Source: Martinezella lusitana
GTDB taxonomy: Bacteria > Pseudomonadota > Alphaproteobacteria > Rhizobiales > Rhizobiaceae
Direction of reading: 5' to 3'
DNA: 43,236 bases
NCBI RefSeq assembly: GCF_010668395.1
Contig: NZ_WUEY01000037.1
Coordinates: forward strand, 1 to 43,236
A model generated the notes under the pieces. The model was not told where the DNA came from. It searched no databases and saw only the letters and a list, made by a program, of their open reading frames with translations. A program made the translations under genes and the position numbers. Shown piece after piece: positions 1 to 12,279 of the stretch. The first letter of the stretch is position 1. Every line of letters starts with the position of its first letter.

Positions 1-96
1 CCCAGAACCAACAATCAGCATCGCAGCCAATCCAGGAAACACTAGAGCGAAGGACTTCGTCGCCAGCAGCGCCGCCGCCCTCGTCAGTGATCGGGC

Positions 97-125
97 TTAT
101 AGACCCCCCAACCCGATATAGTCAA
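97..125 (-). promoter_or_regulatory. strong sigma70-type promoter, minus strand
   Basis: Read on the minus strand there is a -35 TTGACT (120-125), a 17-base spacer and a -10 CTATAA (97-102). The spacer is G-rich near its end, which resembles rhizobial tRNA and rRNA promoters. Transcription would run toward base 1 and out of the window. The downstream 90 bases carry no ribosome binding site next to a good start codon. A frame that is open from about base 97 is hydrophobic but lacks a convincing start. A stable RNA gene beyond the window edge is therefore the likeliest target, but that is inference. Confidence 0.6.
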
Positions 126-452
126 CAGCCGTTTTTGGAAAAAATCAAAAAACAAATAACTGATTGATTCTTATGAGAGTTTTATGAACACCCCGTCACC
201 ATCGGAAATGGACGGCAAAATACCCACAGATATCCCGCCGGGAAGCGCCCCATATAAGTGGTGTAATAGCGAACCATGCCGCGAACCGGCGCCTTTGCTC
301 GCCTTGCCTGCTCAGGTACCCCTAGCATTTTACGGGAAATAGAACGTCGCTCGACGTGAAAAGCGGGCGTCTGATTTGACACCCCTGTCATAAATATGCA
401 CATCTTCGCCCCCAGCCTGGGGCTCGCGGAAAGGAAGCGGATCACGATCGGC
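126..452. other. intergenic region upstream of the M23 peptidase
   Basis: This AT-richer stretch holds the upstream side of the minus-strand promoter and the leader of the M23 gene. It contains a perfect dyad, TGACA-CCCC-TGTCA (377-390). It also contains a 52-codon plus-strand reading frame (184-342, ATG to TAG) preceded by GAGAG four bases upstream. That frame is proline-rich with no recognisable domain, so it is not called as a gene. Confidence 0.4.
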
Positions 453-2393
453 ATGATGACGGACAAGATGATGCTCCGATCGCTCGGCAACGAGCCGCCA
501 ATCCTGGCCGATGGCAGGCGGGCGCCGGATCGGCGCGAGGTTTCGCTCCGGTGGCTTTCCGGCACCTTCCTGACGGGCGTCACGTCCAGCATCCTCATGG
601 GCGTCGCCCTGTTTGCCGCACTCGACGGTCGCCAGCAATTGGCCATCCCGGCCGAGGCATATGCGACGGCCGACAGCCACGACGCCTCGGACGATCAGGT
701 CACCCGCGGCGGCCGGCTGATTTCCACCGCAATCGCCTCGAAACCCTCCGATCGCAATATCCTCGAGGTTTCGACGGTCGTGCGCGACGGGGACAAGGAA
801 GTGGTACGGCGCCAGCCCTTCGCTCATGTGAAGATCGCGCTCGCCACCAACCGCATCGCCAACGAGAGCTATCCGCCCTTCGATCCGCTGGCGATCTTTT
901 CCGCCGACGAAAACATCCCGCCGCCGGCCAACAAGACCGGGGCGATCTACGGATCGGACGTGGAATCCGAAGTCAGCCTGAAGACGGTGCCCTTCCCCGC
1001 CAAGGATATTCCTTTCCAGCTCGCCGGCTCGATGTCGCTTGAGGAAGTCGAGGAGAACGTCCGCTCCAACGGCTCGGTGCTCGCCGACGGCAATACGCAG
1101 CTTTCGGCGCTCTACTATGTCGATCCACGCCGGTTCGCCAACGACGATTCCGATGTCGACCTGACCGCCGGCCTTGCCGCCCGCATCGTCGAGGAGAACA
1201 TGTCGGTCGCCGCTCCGGAAGCCGTGACCGCGCAGACGGAAGAATTCGCCGACGACATCATACCGGTTCGCGAAAGCATGCCGATCGCTACGGCGCTGAC
1301 GGGGGCCGGCTACCTGAAGGCGGACGCGGACGATGTCGCCGCGAAAATACAGCCGCTCTTCGGCTCGGCCAATGTTTCCACCGGCGATGTGCTGCGCATC
1401 GGCATCCTCCAGAAGGGCGAGCAGGCCAAGATCATTCGCGCCAGCATCTATCGCGGCACGAACCATCTGCTCACCATCGCCCAGAACGACCATGGCGACT
1501 TCGTCGCCGGCAGCGCGCCGCCGATGCTCGACGCCATCGCCACGGCATTCGACAACGACGCCCCCGCCTCTGCCGCCGGCCGCGATCTGCCGAGCGTCTA
1601 CGACGGCATCTATCGCGCCGCCCTTTCCTACGGCATGAGCAAGGAGATGGTGGCGCAGGTCGTCAAGCTGCTCGCGAGCAACGTCGACTTCCAGGCACAG
1701 CTGAAACCCACGGATTCTCTGGAAGCCTTCTTCTCGGTCGCCGACGACAAGGGACAGGCGACGGCCGATTCCGAGCTGCTCTACGTCAATGCCAGATTCG
1801 GCGATAACGTGACGCGCTTCTACCGCTTCGAGGATCCAGCCGACCACTCGATCGATTATTTCGACGAAAACGGCAAGAGCATCCGGCAATTCCTGCTGCG
1901 CAATCCCGTTCCCACAGGCATCTTCAAATCCGGCTTCGGCATGCGCCGCCACCCGATCCTCGGCTTCGCGCGCATGCATACCGGCGTCGACTGGGCAGCG
2001 CCACGCGGCACCCCGATCATCGCGGCCGGCAGCGGCATCGTCGAGAAGGCGGGCTGGGATTCGGGCGGCTTCGGCAACCAGACGCTCATCCGCCATGCCA
2101 ATGGCTACGTGTCCTCCTACAACCACCAGAGCGCCATCGCCAAGGGCATCGTTCCGGGCGCGAAAGTGGTGCAGGGGCAGGTGATCGGCTTTATCGGCTC
2201 GACCGGCCTCGCAACCGGGCCCCACCTGCACTACGAGCTCATCGTCAACGGCACGAAGGTCGATCCGCTGCGGATTCGCCTCCCCGGCGGCAAGTCGCTC
2301 GACGGCGACGCGCTCGCCAAGTTCCAGGAGGAGCGCAAGCGTATCGATACGCTGCTCAGCGACGACAAGACGAAGCAGGTCGCCAGCAAGTAG
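453..2393 (+). CDS. M23 family metallopeptidase (membrane-anchored, LytM-type)
   Basis: This is a probable zinc peptidase acting on peptidoglycan, or a LytM regulator, anchored in the inner membrane. With the start at 453 it has 646 residues. One transmembrane segment lies near residues 40-60, followed by a long periplasmic region. The C-terminal M23 domain has the HTGVD metal motif (H509, D513) and the HLH motif (591-593), so both ligand sets are intact. The frame stays open upstream to an ATG at 396, which has no ribosome binding site. The ATG at 453 has a purine-rich GGAAAGGAA about 16 bases upstream, so either could be right. It faces clpB, and a hairpin lies between the two genes. The family assignment is secure; the exact substrate is unknown. 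Confidence 0.92.
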   Translation: MMTDKMMLRSLGNEPPILADGRRAPDRREVSLRWLSGTFLTGVTSSILMGVALFAALDGRQQLAIPAEAYATADSHDASDDQVTRGGRLISTAIASKPSDRNILEVSTVVRDGDKEVVRRQPFAHVKIALATNRIANESYPPFDPLAIFSADENIPPPANKTGAIYGSDVESEVSLKTVPFPAKDIPFQLAGSMSLEEVEENVRSNGSVLADGNTQLSALYYVDPRRFANDDSDVDLTAGLAARIVEENMSVAAPEAVTAQTEEFADDIIPVRESMPIATALTGAGYLKADADDVAAKIQPLFGSANVSTGDVLRIGILQKGEQAKIIRASIYRGTNHLLTIAQNDHGDFVAGSAPPMLDAIATAFDNDAPASAAGRDLPSVYDGIYRAALSYGMSKEMVAQVVKLLASNVDFQAQLKPTDSLEAFFSVADDKGQATADSELLYVNARFGDNVTRFYRFEDPADHSIDYFDENGKSIRQFLLRNPVPTGIFKSGFGMRRHPILGFARMHTGVDWAAPRGTPIIAAGSGIVEKAGWDSGGFGNQTLIRHANGYVSSYNHQSAIAKGIVPGAKVVQGQVIGFIGSTGLATGPHLHYELIVNGTKVDPLRIRLPGGKSLDGDALAKFQEERKRIDTLLSDDKTKQVASK

Positions 2394-2413
2394 CCTCCGC
2401 AGCCGACAGCAAA

Positions 2414-2435
2414 ATGGCGGCCCGAAGGCCGCCAT
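2414..2435. terminator. hairpin between M23 gene and clpB
   Basis: A perfect 9-base inverted repeat (ATGGCGGCC, loop CGAA, GGCCGCCAT) lies in the short gap between two convergent genes. An A-run on its left side gives a short U-tract for minus-strand transcripts. It is probably a terminator, but it is weak because there is no long U-tract on the plus strand. Confidence 0.55.
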
Positions 2436-2459
2436 CCGTAGCTATTCGTTCATTGCCGC

Positions 2460-5060
<2,601 letters not shown>

Positions 5061-5182
5061 ATCTAGACCTCCATGGATCGCCCTGCCCTGACCGGCGCAG
5101 ACCGATGATTGAGATTGAGCCCCCTCAAGAGGCAGGCCCCGCCCTTCCGCCATTGAGATTTGCGGCAGAGCAACTAAGGAGA

Positions 5183-5211
5183 ATATGGGAGGGTATTTGA
5201 AGAGTTTAAAG
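5183..5211 (-). promoter_or_regulatory. candidate heat-shock (RpoH) promoter of clpB
   Basis: On the minus strand CTTTAAA (5205-5211) and CCCATAT (5183-5189) are separated by 15 bases. The second box fits the sigma32 -10 consensus CCCCATNT, while the first fits the -35 CTTGAA only partly. Its position upstream of a classic heat-shock gene raises the probability. The predicted leader is about 115 bases. Confidence 0.4.
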
Positions 5212-5302
5212 GGCAGCCGAGTGGAAAAACCGATGCGTGCCGTTCCACGCGCATCCTCGATTAAAGCCACCCGGAATGGCCCGAAAAGCCGTTGGCTCGC
5301 AT

Positions 5303-5336
5303 AAAAAAAGGAATGGCGGCCTTTTGCCGCCATTCC
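5303..5336 (-). terminator. rho-independent terminator of the DUF4167 gene
   Basis: An 11-base perfect stem (GGAATGGCGGC / GCCGCCATTCC, 5310-5336) with a 5-base loop is followed on the minus strand by seven Ts (5303-5309). It lies about 50 bases past the DUF4167 stop codon and insulates clpB from upstream transcription. Confidence 0.88.
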
Positions 5337-5385
5337 CGATTTCTTCGCTTCGATAGTCCAGATCGCCTCGACGGAAGCGAGCAAC

Positions 5386-6075
5386 TTATTCGGAGGTGGC
5401 TTCCACCAGAGCAGGGGCTTCGCCCGAAGCTTCTTCGCCCTGGCCTTCTCCATCGCCTGCCGCAGCGCCGCGGCGCGGCTGACGGCGCGGACGGCTGCCG
5501 GTGCTGCGACGACGCGGCTGACGCTCGGTAGCGGCGACCGCCGGAGTTTCCTCCTCGATCGCGACTTCGGCCGGAATGCCTTCGATTACCGGCTGGGGGC
5601 CCGTGCCGTTGATGACTTCGGGCTCGGGAGCCGGAGCGGCGGCAGCCGGCGGACGAGCCACGGGCTGAGCCATCTGCGGCTGATCGTCGATCTCGTGTGC
5701 ATCGATATCGTCGATATCGCGGTCTGCAGCATCGCGGTCGTTGTAATTGTGTTGATCTTCGCGCTGGTAGCGCTCCTGCATCTGCGCCTGGGCGCTGGCA
5801 ATGATCCGATTGTAGTGTTCGGCATGCTGCAGGTAGTTTTCAGCCATAACGCGGTCGCCGGAGCTTTGAGCATCGCGCGCCAAAGCCGCGTATTTCTCGG
5901 CGATATGCTGTGCGGTTCCGCGGATCTTCACATCGGGACCGGAGCTGTCGTAAGTCCTGGTCAGCGGGTTCGAGCCCTTGCGGTTGAAATTGTTGTTGTT
6001 GTTGTTATTTCCGCCGCCGCCGCCGTTGTTGTTACCACGCCCCCGACCGCGCTTGTTCTGCTGTCCTGGCCTCAT
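5386..6075 (-). CDS. DUF4167 domain-containing protein with RG- and Asn/Gly-rich N-terminus
   Basis: This is a 229-residue protein of a family common in Rhizobiales whose function is not established to my knowledge. Residues 1-35 are low complexity: an RGRGRG stretch, then runs of Asn and Gly, which suggests a flexible RNA- or nucleic-acid-binding tail. The conserved DUF4167 core follows (about 36-100), with a helical segment containing AEKYAALARDAQ and AENYLQHAEHYNRI. The C-terminal half is acidic and Pro/Ala-rich, with an Arg-rich patch. The Asn/Gly tract is encoded by triplet repeats that can change length without breaking the frame. GAAGGA precedes the ATG. It lies downstream of prmC after a gap of about 350 bases and so probably has its own promoter. 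Confidence 0.9.
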   Translation of the reverse strand: MRPGQQNKRGRGRGNNNGGGGGNNNNNNNFNRKGSNPLTRTYDSSGPDVKIRGTAQHIAEKYAALARDAQSSGDRVMAENYLQHAEHYNRIIASAQAQMQERYQREDQHNYNDRDAADRDIDDIDAHEIDDQPQMAQPVARPPAAAAPAPEPEVINGTGPQPVIEGIPAEVAIEEETPAVAATERQPRRRSTGSRPRRQPRRGAAAGDGEGQGEEASGEAPALVEATSE

Positions 6076-6423
6076 AGATCCTTCACCTGAATTCTCTTCG
6101 TTGGGATAAAATCATACACGACACCTGCCGCCGTGGTCCGGACACTCCCGAACCAGGGCCTGCGTGCCGCAAGCAAACTGCGCTTTAGCGCCGGTCTGCC
6201 GCTCGACTACGTCAGATTAAACTGATCACGCATTGGGTTATCTTCAACCTTTGACACTCTTACCAAAGAGCAGATCCCCGAGGCTGTCCAAGATAAACGA
6301 ATCGTCTCGTTCATTCCCAGCCGCCCAACGCGTGAGCGCAACCTATATTGCTTCCTCAGGAAATCCAAGCTTTTTCTTTGCGATAACAACAGCGGTTCCA
6401 CAGATCTGCCGCAGAATGTCTCG
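6076..6423. other. 348-base gap between prmC and the DUF4167 gene
   Basis: I found no credible gene, RNA or strong promoter here. The stretch has lower GC than its flanks. Reading frames in it run into prmC on the wrong frame or strand, with no ribosome binding site. It must hold the promoter of the DUF4167 gene and the end of the prmC transcript, but I cannot place either. Confidence 0.5.
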
Positions 6424-7295
6424 CTAATGTTGAAATTCAAACACAAGCACCCTGTCGTTCTGGCCGTAGTCACGAACCGCCTCGACGAGGGAGAACCCTG
6501 CTCCTTCAAAAACCGAAGTCACCGTTTCACGCTGATCGTAACCGATCTCCACCCCTATCATCCCATCCGGGTGCAGAAACCGCGCCGCATCCTTTGCGAT
6601 CGCTCTATATGCATCCAGCCCATCAAGGCCCCCGTCAAGGGCCGCGGGAGGATCGAAATCCTTTACTTCTGGAGCGAGAGTGGAAATGACACTAGACGCA
6701 ATATAGGGCGGATTTGAGACAATCACATGAAAACGTTCGTGGATGGCGTCAAACCAGCTTCCATGCGCGGTACGAAACCGCGCCGCCAGGCCATTTCGCT
6801 CAGCGTTCCCGCGAGCGGTTTCCAGCGCTTCGCTGGATACATCGGAACCTACACCCGTTGCTTTCGGGCTCTCATGGAGCAGGGCCAGACAAATGGCTCC
6901 GGTTCCCGTTCCCAGATCCAGGATATGGAGATTGCCGAGCCCGGATTCAAGGCGCCGCATATGCGGTAGCATCGTATCGACGAGAATTTCGGTATCAGGC
7001 CGCGGTTCGAGCGTTGCCGCCGAGAGCCGCAGGGAGAGGCCGTAGAATTCCCGCTCCCCAAGAATTCGGTGAACCGGCTCATGGTTGAGCCTGCGGGCAA
7101 TAGCGTTTCGCACCGTCGCCGCATCTTCCGCTGACACGGCCTCGGAGCCTCGCGTCACGAGCCCGGTGGCGGGAAGGCGGAGAAGCCCGCCGACAAGAAT
7201 GCGCGCCTCCGTGGCGGGATCGTCGAGATCGGCCTCGGCAAAGCGGGCGCGCACCTCCTGCAGGAGCCCGGATACCGTCGGCCCCTGCCCGCCGC

Positions 7296-7299
<4 letters not shown>
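6424..7299 (-). CDS. prmC: peptide chain release factor N5-glutamine methyltransferase PrmC
   Basis: PrmC uses S-adenosylmethionine to methylate the glutamine of the GGQ motif in release factors. The 291-residue protein has an N-terminal helical substrate-binding domain (about 1-115), the SAM-binding DLGTGTG motif (128-134) and the catalytic NPPY motif (196-199). Its ATG overlaps the stop codon of prfA by four bases (ATGA). It is thus translationally coupled to the gene of its own substrate, an arrangement widely conserved in bacteria. Confidence 0.97.
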
Positions 7300-8375
<1,076 letters not shown>

Positions 8376-8417
8376 CCTGGACTCCAATTCTTCTTATTAT
8401 GTCAGCTTTGATGTGAT

Positions 8418-8468
8418 GCGCATGATCTTGCCCGGAAACCGCTTCGTGTTTTTCAGGATCACGCGCTA
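8418..8468 (+). repeat. rhizobial palindromic repeat, family A, copy 1
   Basis: An imperfect hairpin runs from GCGCATGATC (8418-8427) to GATCACGCGC (8457-8466), with one mismatch between arms and CCGGAAACCGCTTC in the interior. The same family recurs inverted at 21352-21395. The right end overlaps the ptsP stop codon (8466-8468). It resembles short repeats I know from many Rhizobium and Agrobacterium intergenic regions, and it may end or stabilise the ptsP transcript. Confidence 0.75.
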
Positions 8469-10733
8469 AAGCGGAATATTGTGGCTCTCGGCAAAGCGCA
8501 CAAGGATCTCCCGCATGGAAGTCGTCGGCTGCTTGTCATCCAGCGCGGTCTCCATGACATCCGACAGGGCCCTGAGGTCAAGCCCGAGCAGCATGGCCTT
8601 GACCGGGCCGATCGACGCCGGCGACATCGAGACCGAACGGAAGCCGATGCCCAACAAGGCCATCGCCGAAATCGTCTTGCCGGCCAGCTCGCCGCACAGC
8701 GTCACCGGCGTCTTGTTGCGCTCGCCGGCGCGCACGATATCGCGCAGGATGCGCAGGAACGGCCGTTCGAGCGGATCGAACCGATCCGACACCCGCGCAT
8801 TGCCGCGATCCACCGCCATCGAGAACTGGAACAGGTCGTTGGAGCCGACCGAGACGAAATCGACTTCCGCCATCAGCTCGTCCAGCTGCCACAGCAGCGC
8901 CGGCACCTCCAGCATGGCGCCGAACTGCAGCTTGCGCGGCAGGCCATGCCCGAAGCGCGAGAGGTGCTGCACTTCCTTCTGCACGAGTTCGCGCACGGCC
9001 TTGATCTCGGAGACCTCCGTGACCATCGGCACCATCATCTTCAACTCGCTGTCGGCCGCCGCCTTCAGCATGGCCCTAAGCTGCGTGCGCAGCAGGCCGG
9101 GGCGGTCAAGCGAGAGACGGATAGCCCGCCAGCCGAGCGCCGGGTTTTCTTCCTCATGCGCGCGGAAATAGGGAACGACCTTGTCGCCGCCGATGTCGAG
9201 CGTCCGGAAGGTGACGACGCGCCCGCCTGCCTGCTTCAGGACATTGCGATAGAATACTTCCTGCTCTTCCGCCTTCGGCATGGTCGAGGCAATCATGAAC
9301 TGCAGCTCGGTCCGGAACAGGCCGATGCCCTCGGCGCCGGATTCGGCAAGCTGCGGCAGATCGACCAGCAGGCCGGCATTCATCAGGAGCGAAATGCGCT
9401 GCCCGTCCTTGGTGACCGGCTCGACCGAACGCAAGGCGCGGAACTGTTCCTGCCGGCGGGCGCGGAACCGCACCTTTTCTTCATAGGAGCGCTGATGATC
9501 GGCCATCGGCCGCAGATGCACATAGCCGCCATCGCCATCGATGATGACCGGATCACCGTTTTCCGCGAGCGCGACGATGCCTGTCGCCTGCCCGACGACG
9601 GGAATGCCCATGGCGCGGGCGACGATGACGACGTGGCTGGTAACCGCGCCTTCCTCCAGCACCAGGCCGCGAATGTTGGCGCGCGGATAATCGAGCAGTT
9701 CTGCCGCGCCCATGGCGCGCGCGAAGATGATCGCGTCGTTCGGGAACCCTTCGGCACTGGTGCGGCCCGAATGTCCGATGAGCTGCCGCAGCAGCCGGTT
9801 CGCCAGATCCTCGAAATCGTGCATGCGCTCGCGAAGATACGGGTCGGTCAGGCGCATCATGCGCGCCTTCGTATCGCTCTGCACCTTTTCGACCGCCGCT
9901 TCCGCGGTCAGACCGTTGCGGACGGCTTCCTCGAGCTTGCGCACCCAGCCCTGGTCGTGCGCGAACATGCGGTAGGTTTCAAGCACCTCGCGATGCTCGC
10001 CTTCCATGGAGACGTCGCGACGCGACAGCATGTCGTCGATCGAGATGCGCAGCGAGCCGAGCGCCTCGGCCAGGCGGCCGATTTCCTTGTCTGCATCTTC
10101 GTTCAGCAGGTTGGTGACGACGATGCGCGGCTCGTGCAGCACGACATAGCCGAGGCCGATGCCTTCATTATAGGTATCGCCGTCGATGGTGACCGAGCGG
10201 GTGAGATCGAGCTCCAGGCCGGGCTTGGTGATCTTCTTCAGCTCGCCGGTGGCGATCATCTCGGCCAGCACCATGGCCGTCGTTTCGAGCGCTTCCAGCT
10301 CTTCCTCGCGGTAGGTGCGGCTCGCCTTGTTCTGCACGACGAGAACGCCGAGCGACCGGCCCGTGCGCAGGATCGGCACGCCGAGGAAGGAGTGGTAAAT
10401 CTCTTCGCCGGTTTCCGGCAGGTAGCGGAAGGCGGGATGCGATTGCGCGTCCGAAAGGTTGAGCGGCTGGGCGGAAGCGGCAATCGTGCCGACGAGGCCC
10501 TGTCCCATCTTCAATTGCGAAAGGTGGACGGCTTCCTTGTTGAGGCCTTCGGTGGCGTAAAGTTCGAGAACGCCGTCCGCACGCAGCACATAGACCGAGC
10601 ACACCTCGGCAACCATGTTGCTGGCAATCTGGCGGACGATCCGGTCAAGACGCTCCTGCGGCTCCAGCGGCTCCGCCATCAACTCGCGTAGCCGCTTGAG
10701 CAGAACGCGTGGACCGCCGGATAGGTCTCTCAT
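8466..10733 (-). CDS. ptsP: phosphoenolpyruvate-protein phosphotransferase PtsP (EI-Ntr)
   Basis: PtsP is enzyme I of the nitrogen-type phosphotransferase system. It autophosphorylates from PEP and passes phosphate to NPr and then EIIA-Ntr, a regulatory rather than sugar-uptake chain. The 755 residues show an N-terminal GAF domain (about 20-160), an EI N-terminal helical region, the phospho-histidine swivelling domain with H367 in GAVTSH, and a C-terminal PEP-binding TIM barrel ending with SVGSNDLFQF and CGELAGK motifs. The active-site context GAVTSHVVI differs mildly from the usual GGxTSHxAI. It lies between lysC and prfA, a conserved rhizobial order, with a 100-base gap to lysC. Confidence 0.97.
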   Translation of the reverse strand: MRDLSGGPRVLLKRLRELMAEPLEPQERLDRIVRQIASNMVAEVCSVYVLRADGVLELYATEGLNKEAVHLSQLKMGQGLVGTIAASAQPLNLSDAQSHPAFRYLPETGEEIYHSFLGVPILRTGRSLGVLVVQNKASRTYREEELEALETTAMVLAEMIATGELKKITKPGLELDLTRSVTIDGDTYNEGIGLGYVVLHEPRIVVTNLLNEDADKEIGRLAEALGSLRISIDDMLSRRDVSMEGEHREVLETYRMFAHDQGWVRKLEEAVRNGLTAEAAVEKVQSDTKARMMRLTDPYLRERMHDFEDLANRLLRQLIGHSGRTSAEGFPNDAIIFARAMGAAELLDYPRANIRGLVLEEGAVTSHVVIVARAMGIPVVGQATGIVALAENGDPVIIDGDGGYVHLRPMADHQRSYEEKVRFRARRQEQFRALRSVEPVTKDGQRISLLMNAGLLVDLPQLAESGAEGIGLFRTELQFMIASTMPKAEEQEVFYRNVLKQAGGRVVTFRTLDIGGDKVVPYFRAHEEENPALGWRAIRLSLDRPGLLRTQLRAMLKAAADSELKMMVPMVTEVSEIKAVRELVQKEVQHLSRFGHGLPRKLQFGAMLEVPALLWQLDELMAEVDFVSVGSNDLFQFSMAVDRGNARVSDRFDPLERPFLRILRDIVRAGERNKTPVTLCGELAGKTISAMALLGIGFRSVSMSPASIGPVKAMLLGLDLRALSDVMETALDDKQPTTSMREILVRFAESHNIPL

Positions 10734-10833
10734 TGCGCCACTAGCTCCCGAATCAAGATGTCATGCCTGTCTTGCCCACGTCAGGGCCGGCCGAAACTCG
10801 CCTCCGTAACGGTCCGTCGTCAGCAGTCCTGAA

Positions 10834-12108
10834 TCAACTCTTATCCAGACCGTAGCAGGAATGCAAAGTCCTGACTGCGAGTTCTGCATAAGGACCGTCA
10901 ATCAGGATGGAAATCTTGATTTCTGACGTCGTAATAGCCTTGATGTTGATGCCTTTTTCGGCAAGTGCCCGGAAAGCGGTCGCGGCCACGCCCGCATGCG
11001 AACGCATGCCGACGCCGATGACCGACACCTTGACCAGGCCTGATTCGCTCTGGACGACATCGTAGCCGATCTTTTCCTTGTTCTCGCCGAGAACGCGCAG
11101 CGCCTTCTCCGCATCGCCGGAAGGAACCGTGAAGGTCATGTCGGTCTTGGACCCGTCCTCGGAGATGTTCTGGACGATCATGTCGACATTGATGTGGCTT
11201 TCGGCCAGCGGCCCGAAGATCGCGGCGGAGACACCCGGCCGGTCGGCGAGACGGCGCAGCGAGATCTGGGCCTCATCCTTGGCATAGGCAATGCCGGTGA
11301 CTACTTCCTGTTCCACGATTTCATCCTCGTCACAAATCAGCGTTCCGGGCGGGTTGAGCAGATCGCCCATGCCCGGAGCATCGGGATCCTCGAAAGAAGA
11401 GCGCACGAAGGTGCGAACCTTGAACACCATGGCCAGCTCGACCGAGCGCACCTGCAATACCTTGGCGCCAAGAGACGCCATTTCGAGCATTTCCTCGAAG
11501 GCGATCTTCTTCAGGCGGCGTGCCTTCGGCTCGATGCGCGGATCGGTGGTGTAGACGCCGTCGACATCGGTATAGATATCGCAGCGATCGGCCTTCACGG
11601 CAGCTGCGATCGCCACCGCCGAGGTATCGGAACCGCCGCGTCCGAGCGTCGAGATGCGATTGTCGGGACCGAGCCCCTGGAAGCCGGCGACGACGGCCAC
11701 CTGGCCCTCTCCCATGCGGCGGATCATCTCGCCGCCGTCGATTTCGAGAATGCGCGCCGCGCCGTGTGCGTTGTCGGTCCGGATCGGGATCTGCCAGCCC
11801 TGCCAAGAGCGGGCATTGATGCCCATGGCCTGCAGCGCGATCGCCAGCAGGCCTGAAGTCACCTGCTCGCCCGAGGCGACGATCGCGTCATACTCGCGCG
11901 CGTCGTAGATCGAATGATTTGCACCCGCGACTTTCGGCATGTTCTGGACCCAGCCGACCAGCTCGTTGGTCTTGCCGGACATCGCGGAAACGACGACCGC
12001 CACCTCATGGCCGGCATCGACCTCGCGTTTCACATGGCGTGCCACATTCCTGATACGGTCCAGATCCGCGACGGAAGTTCCGCCGAATTTCATCACGATG
12101 CGTGCCAT
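10834..12108 (-). CDS. lysC: aspartate kinase
   Basis: Aspartokinase phosphorylates L-aspartate, the first step to lysine, threonine, methionine and diaminopimelate. The 424-residue protein has the amino-acid kinase domain with KFGGTS at residues 7-12 and two C-terminal ACT domains (about 265-424), which usually bind feedback inhibitors. Length matches the alphaproteobacterial enzyme. It heads the minus-strand block toward ptsP. I see no riboswitch in its roughly 170-base leader. Confidence 0.98.
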   Translation of the reverse strand: MARIVMKFGGTSVADLDRIRNVARHVKREVDAGHEVAVVVSAMSGKTNELVGWVQNMPKVAGANHSIYDAREYDAIVASGEQVTSGLLAIALQAMGINARSWQGWQIPIRTDNAHGAARILEIDGGEMIRRMGEGQVAVVAGFQGLGPDNRISTLGRGGSDTSAVAIAAAVKADRCDIYTDVDGVYTTDPRIEPKARRLKKIAFEEMLEMASLGAKVLQVRSVELAMVFKVRTFVRSSFEDPDAPGMGDLLNPPGTLICDEDEIVEQEVVTGIAYAKDEAQISLRRLADRPGVSAAIFGPLAESHINVDMIVQNISEDGSKTDMTFTVPSGDAEKALRVLGENKEKIGYDVVQSESGLVKVSVIGVGMRSHAGVAATAFRALAEKGINIKAITTSEIKISILIDGPYAELAVRTLHSCYGLDKS

Positions 12109-12279
12109 GTGCCTCTACCAGTACCCTGCGCCGGGCGGCTGAATGCAGAAAGCCCGACATGCAAAATCGCCCTTCCAGTTCGGTAGCCGGAAAAGCGGGA
12201 TCTCAATGGGGCCGTCTCTTAGCGAGTTTGTCAGGCGGGCGCAATAGCATCAACCGCCCGATACGCCTAAAACTATTCT

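Noticed and set aside
184..342. 52-codon plus-strand frame upstream of the M23 gene
   Set aside because: It has a possible GAGAG site but is proline-rich with no conserved feature visible; kept only as a note in the gap description.
330..2435. Long minus-strand open frame opposite the M23 gene
   Set aside because: It is a mirror frame of a high-GC coding region, Arg/Asp-rich with no domain and no ribosome binding site.
8481..10691. 736-codon plus-strand frame opposite ptsP
   Set aside because: Low-complexity His/Arg/Asp-rich translation, opposite a certain gene.
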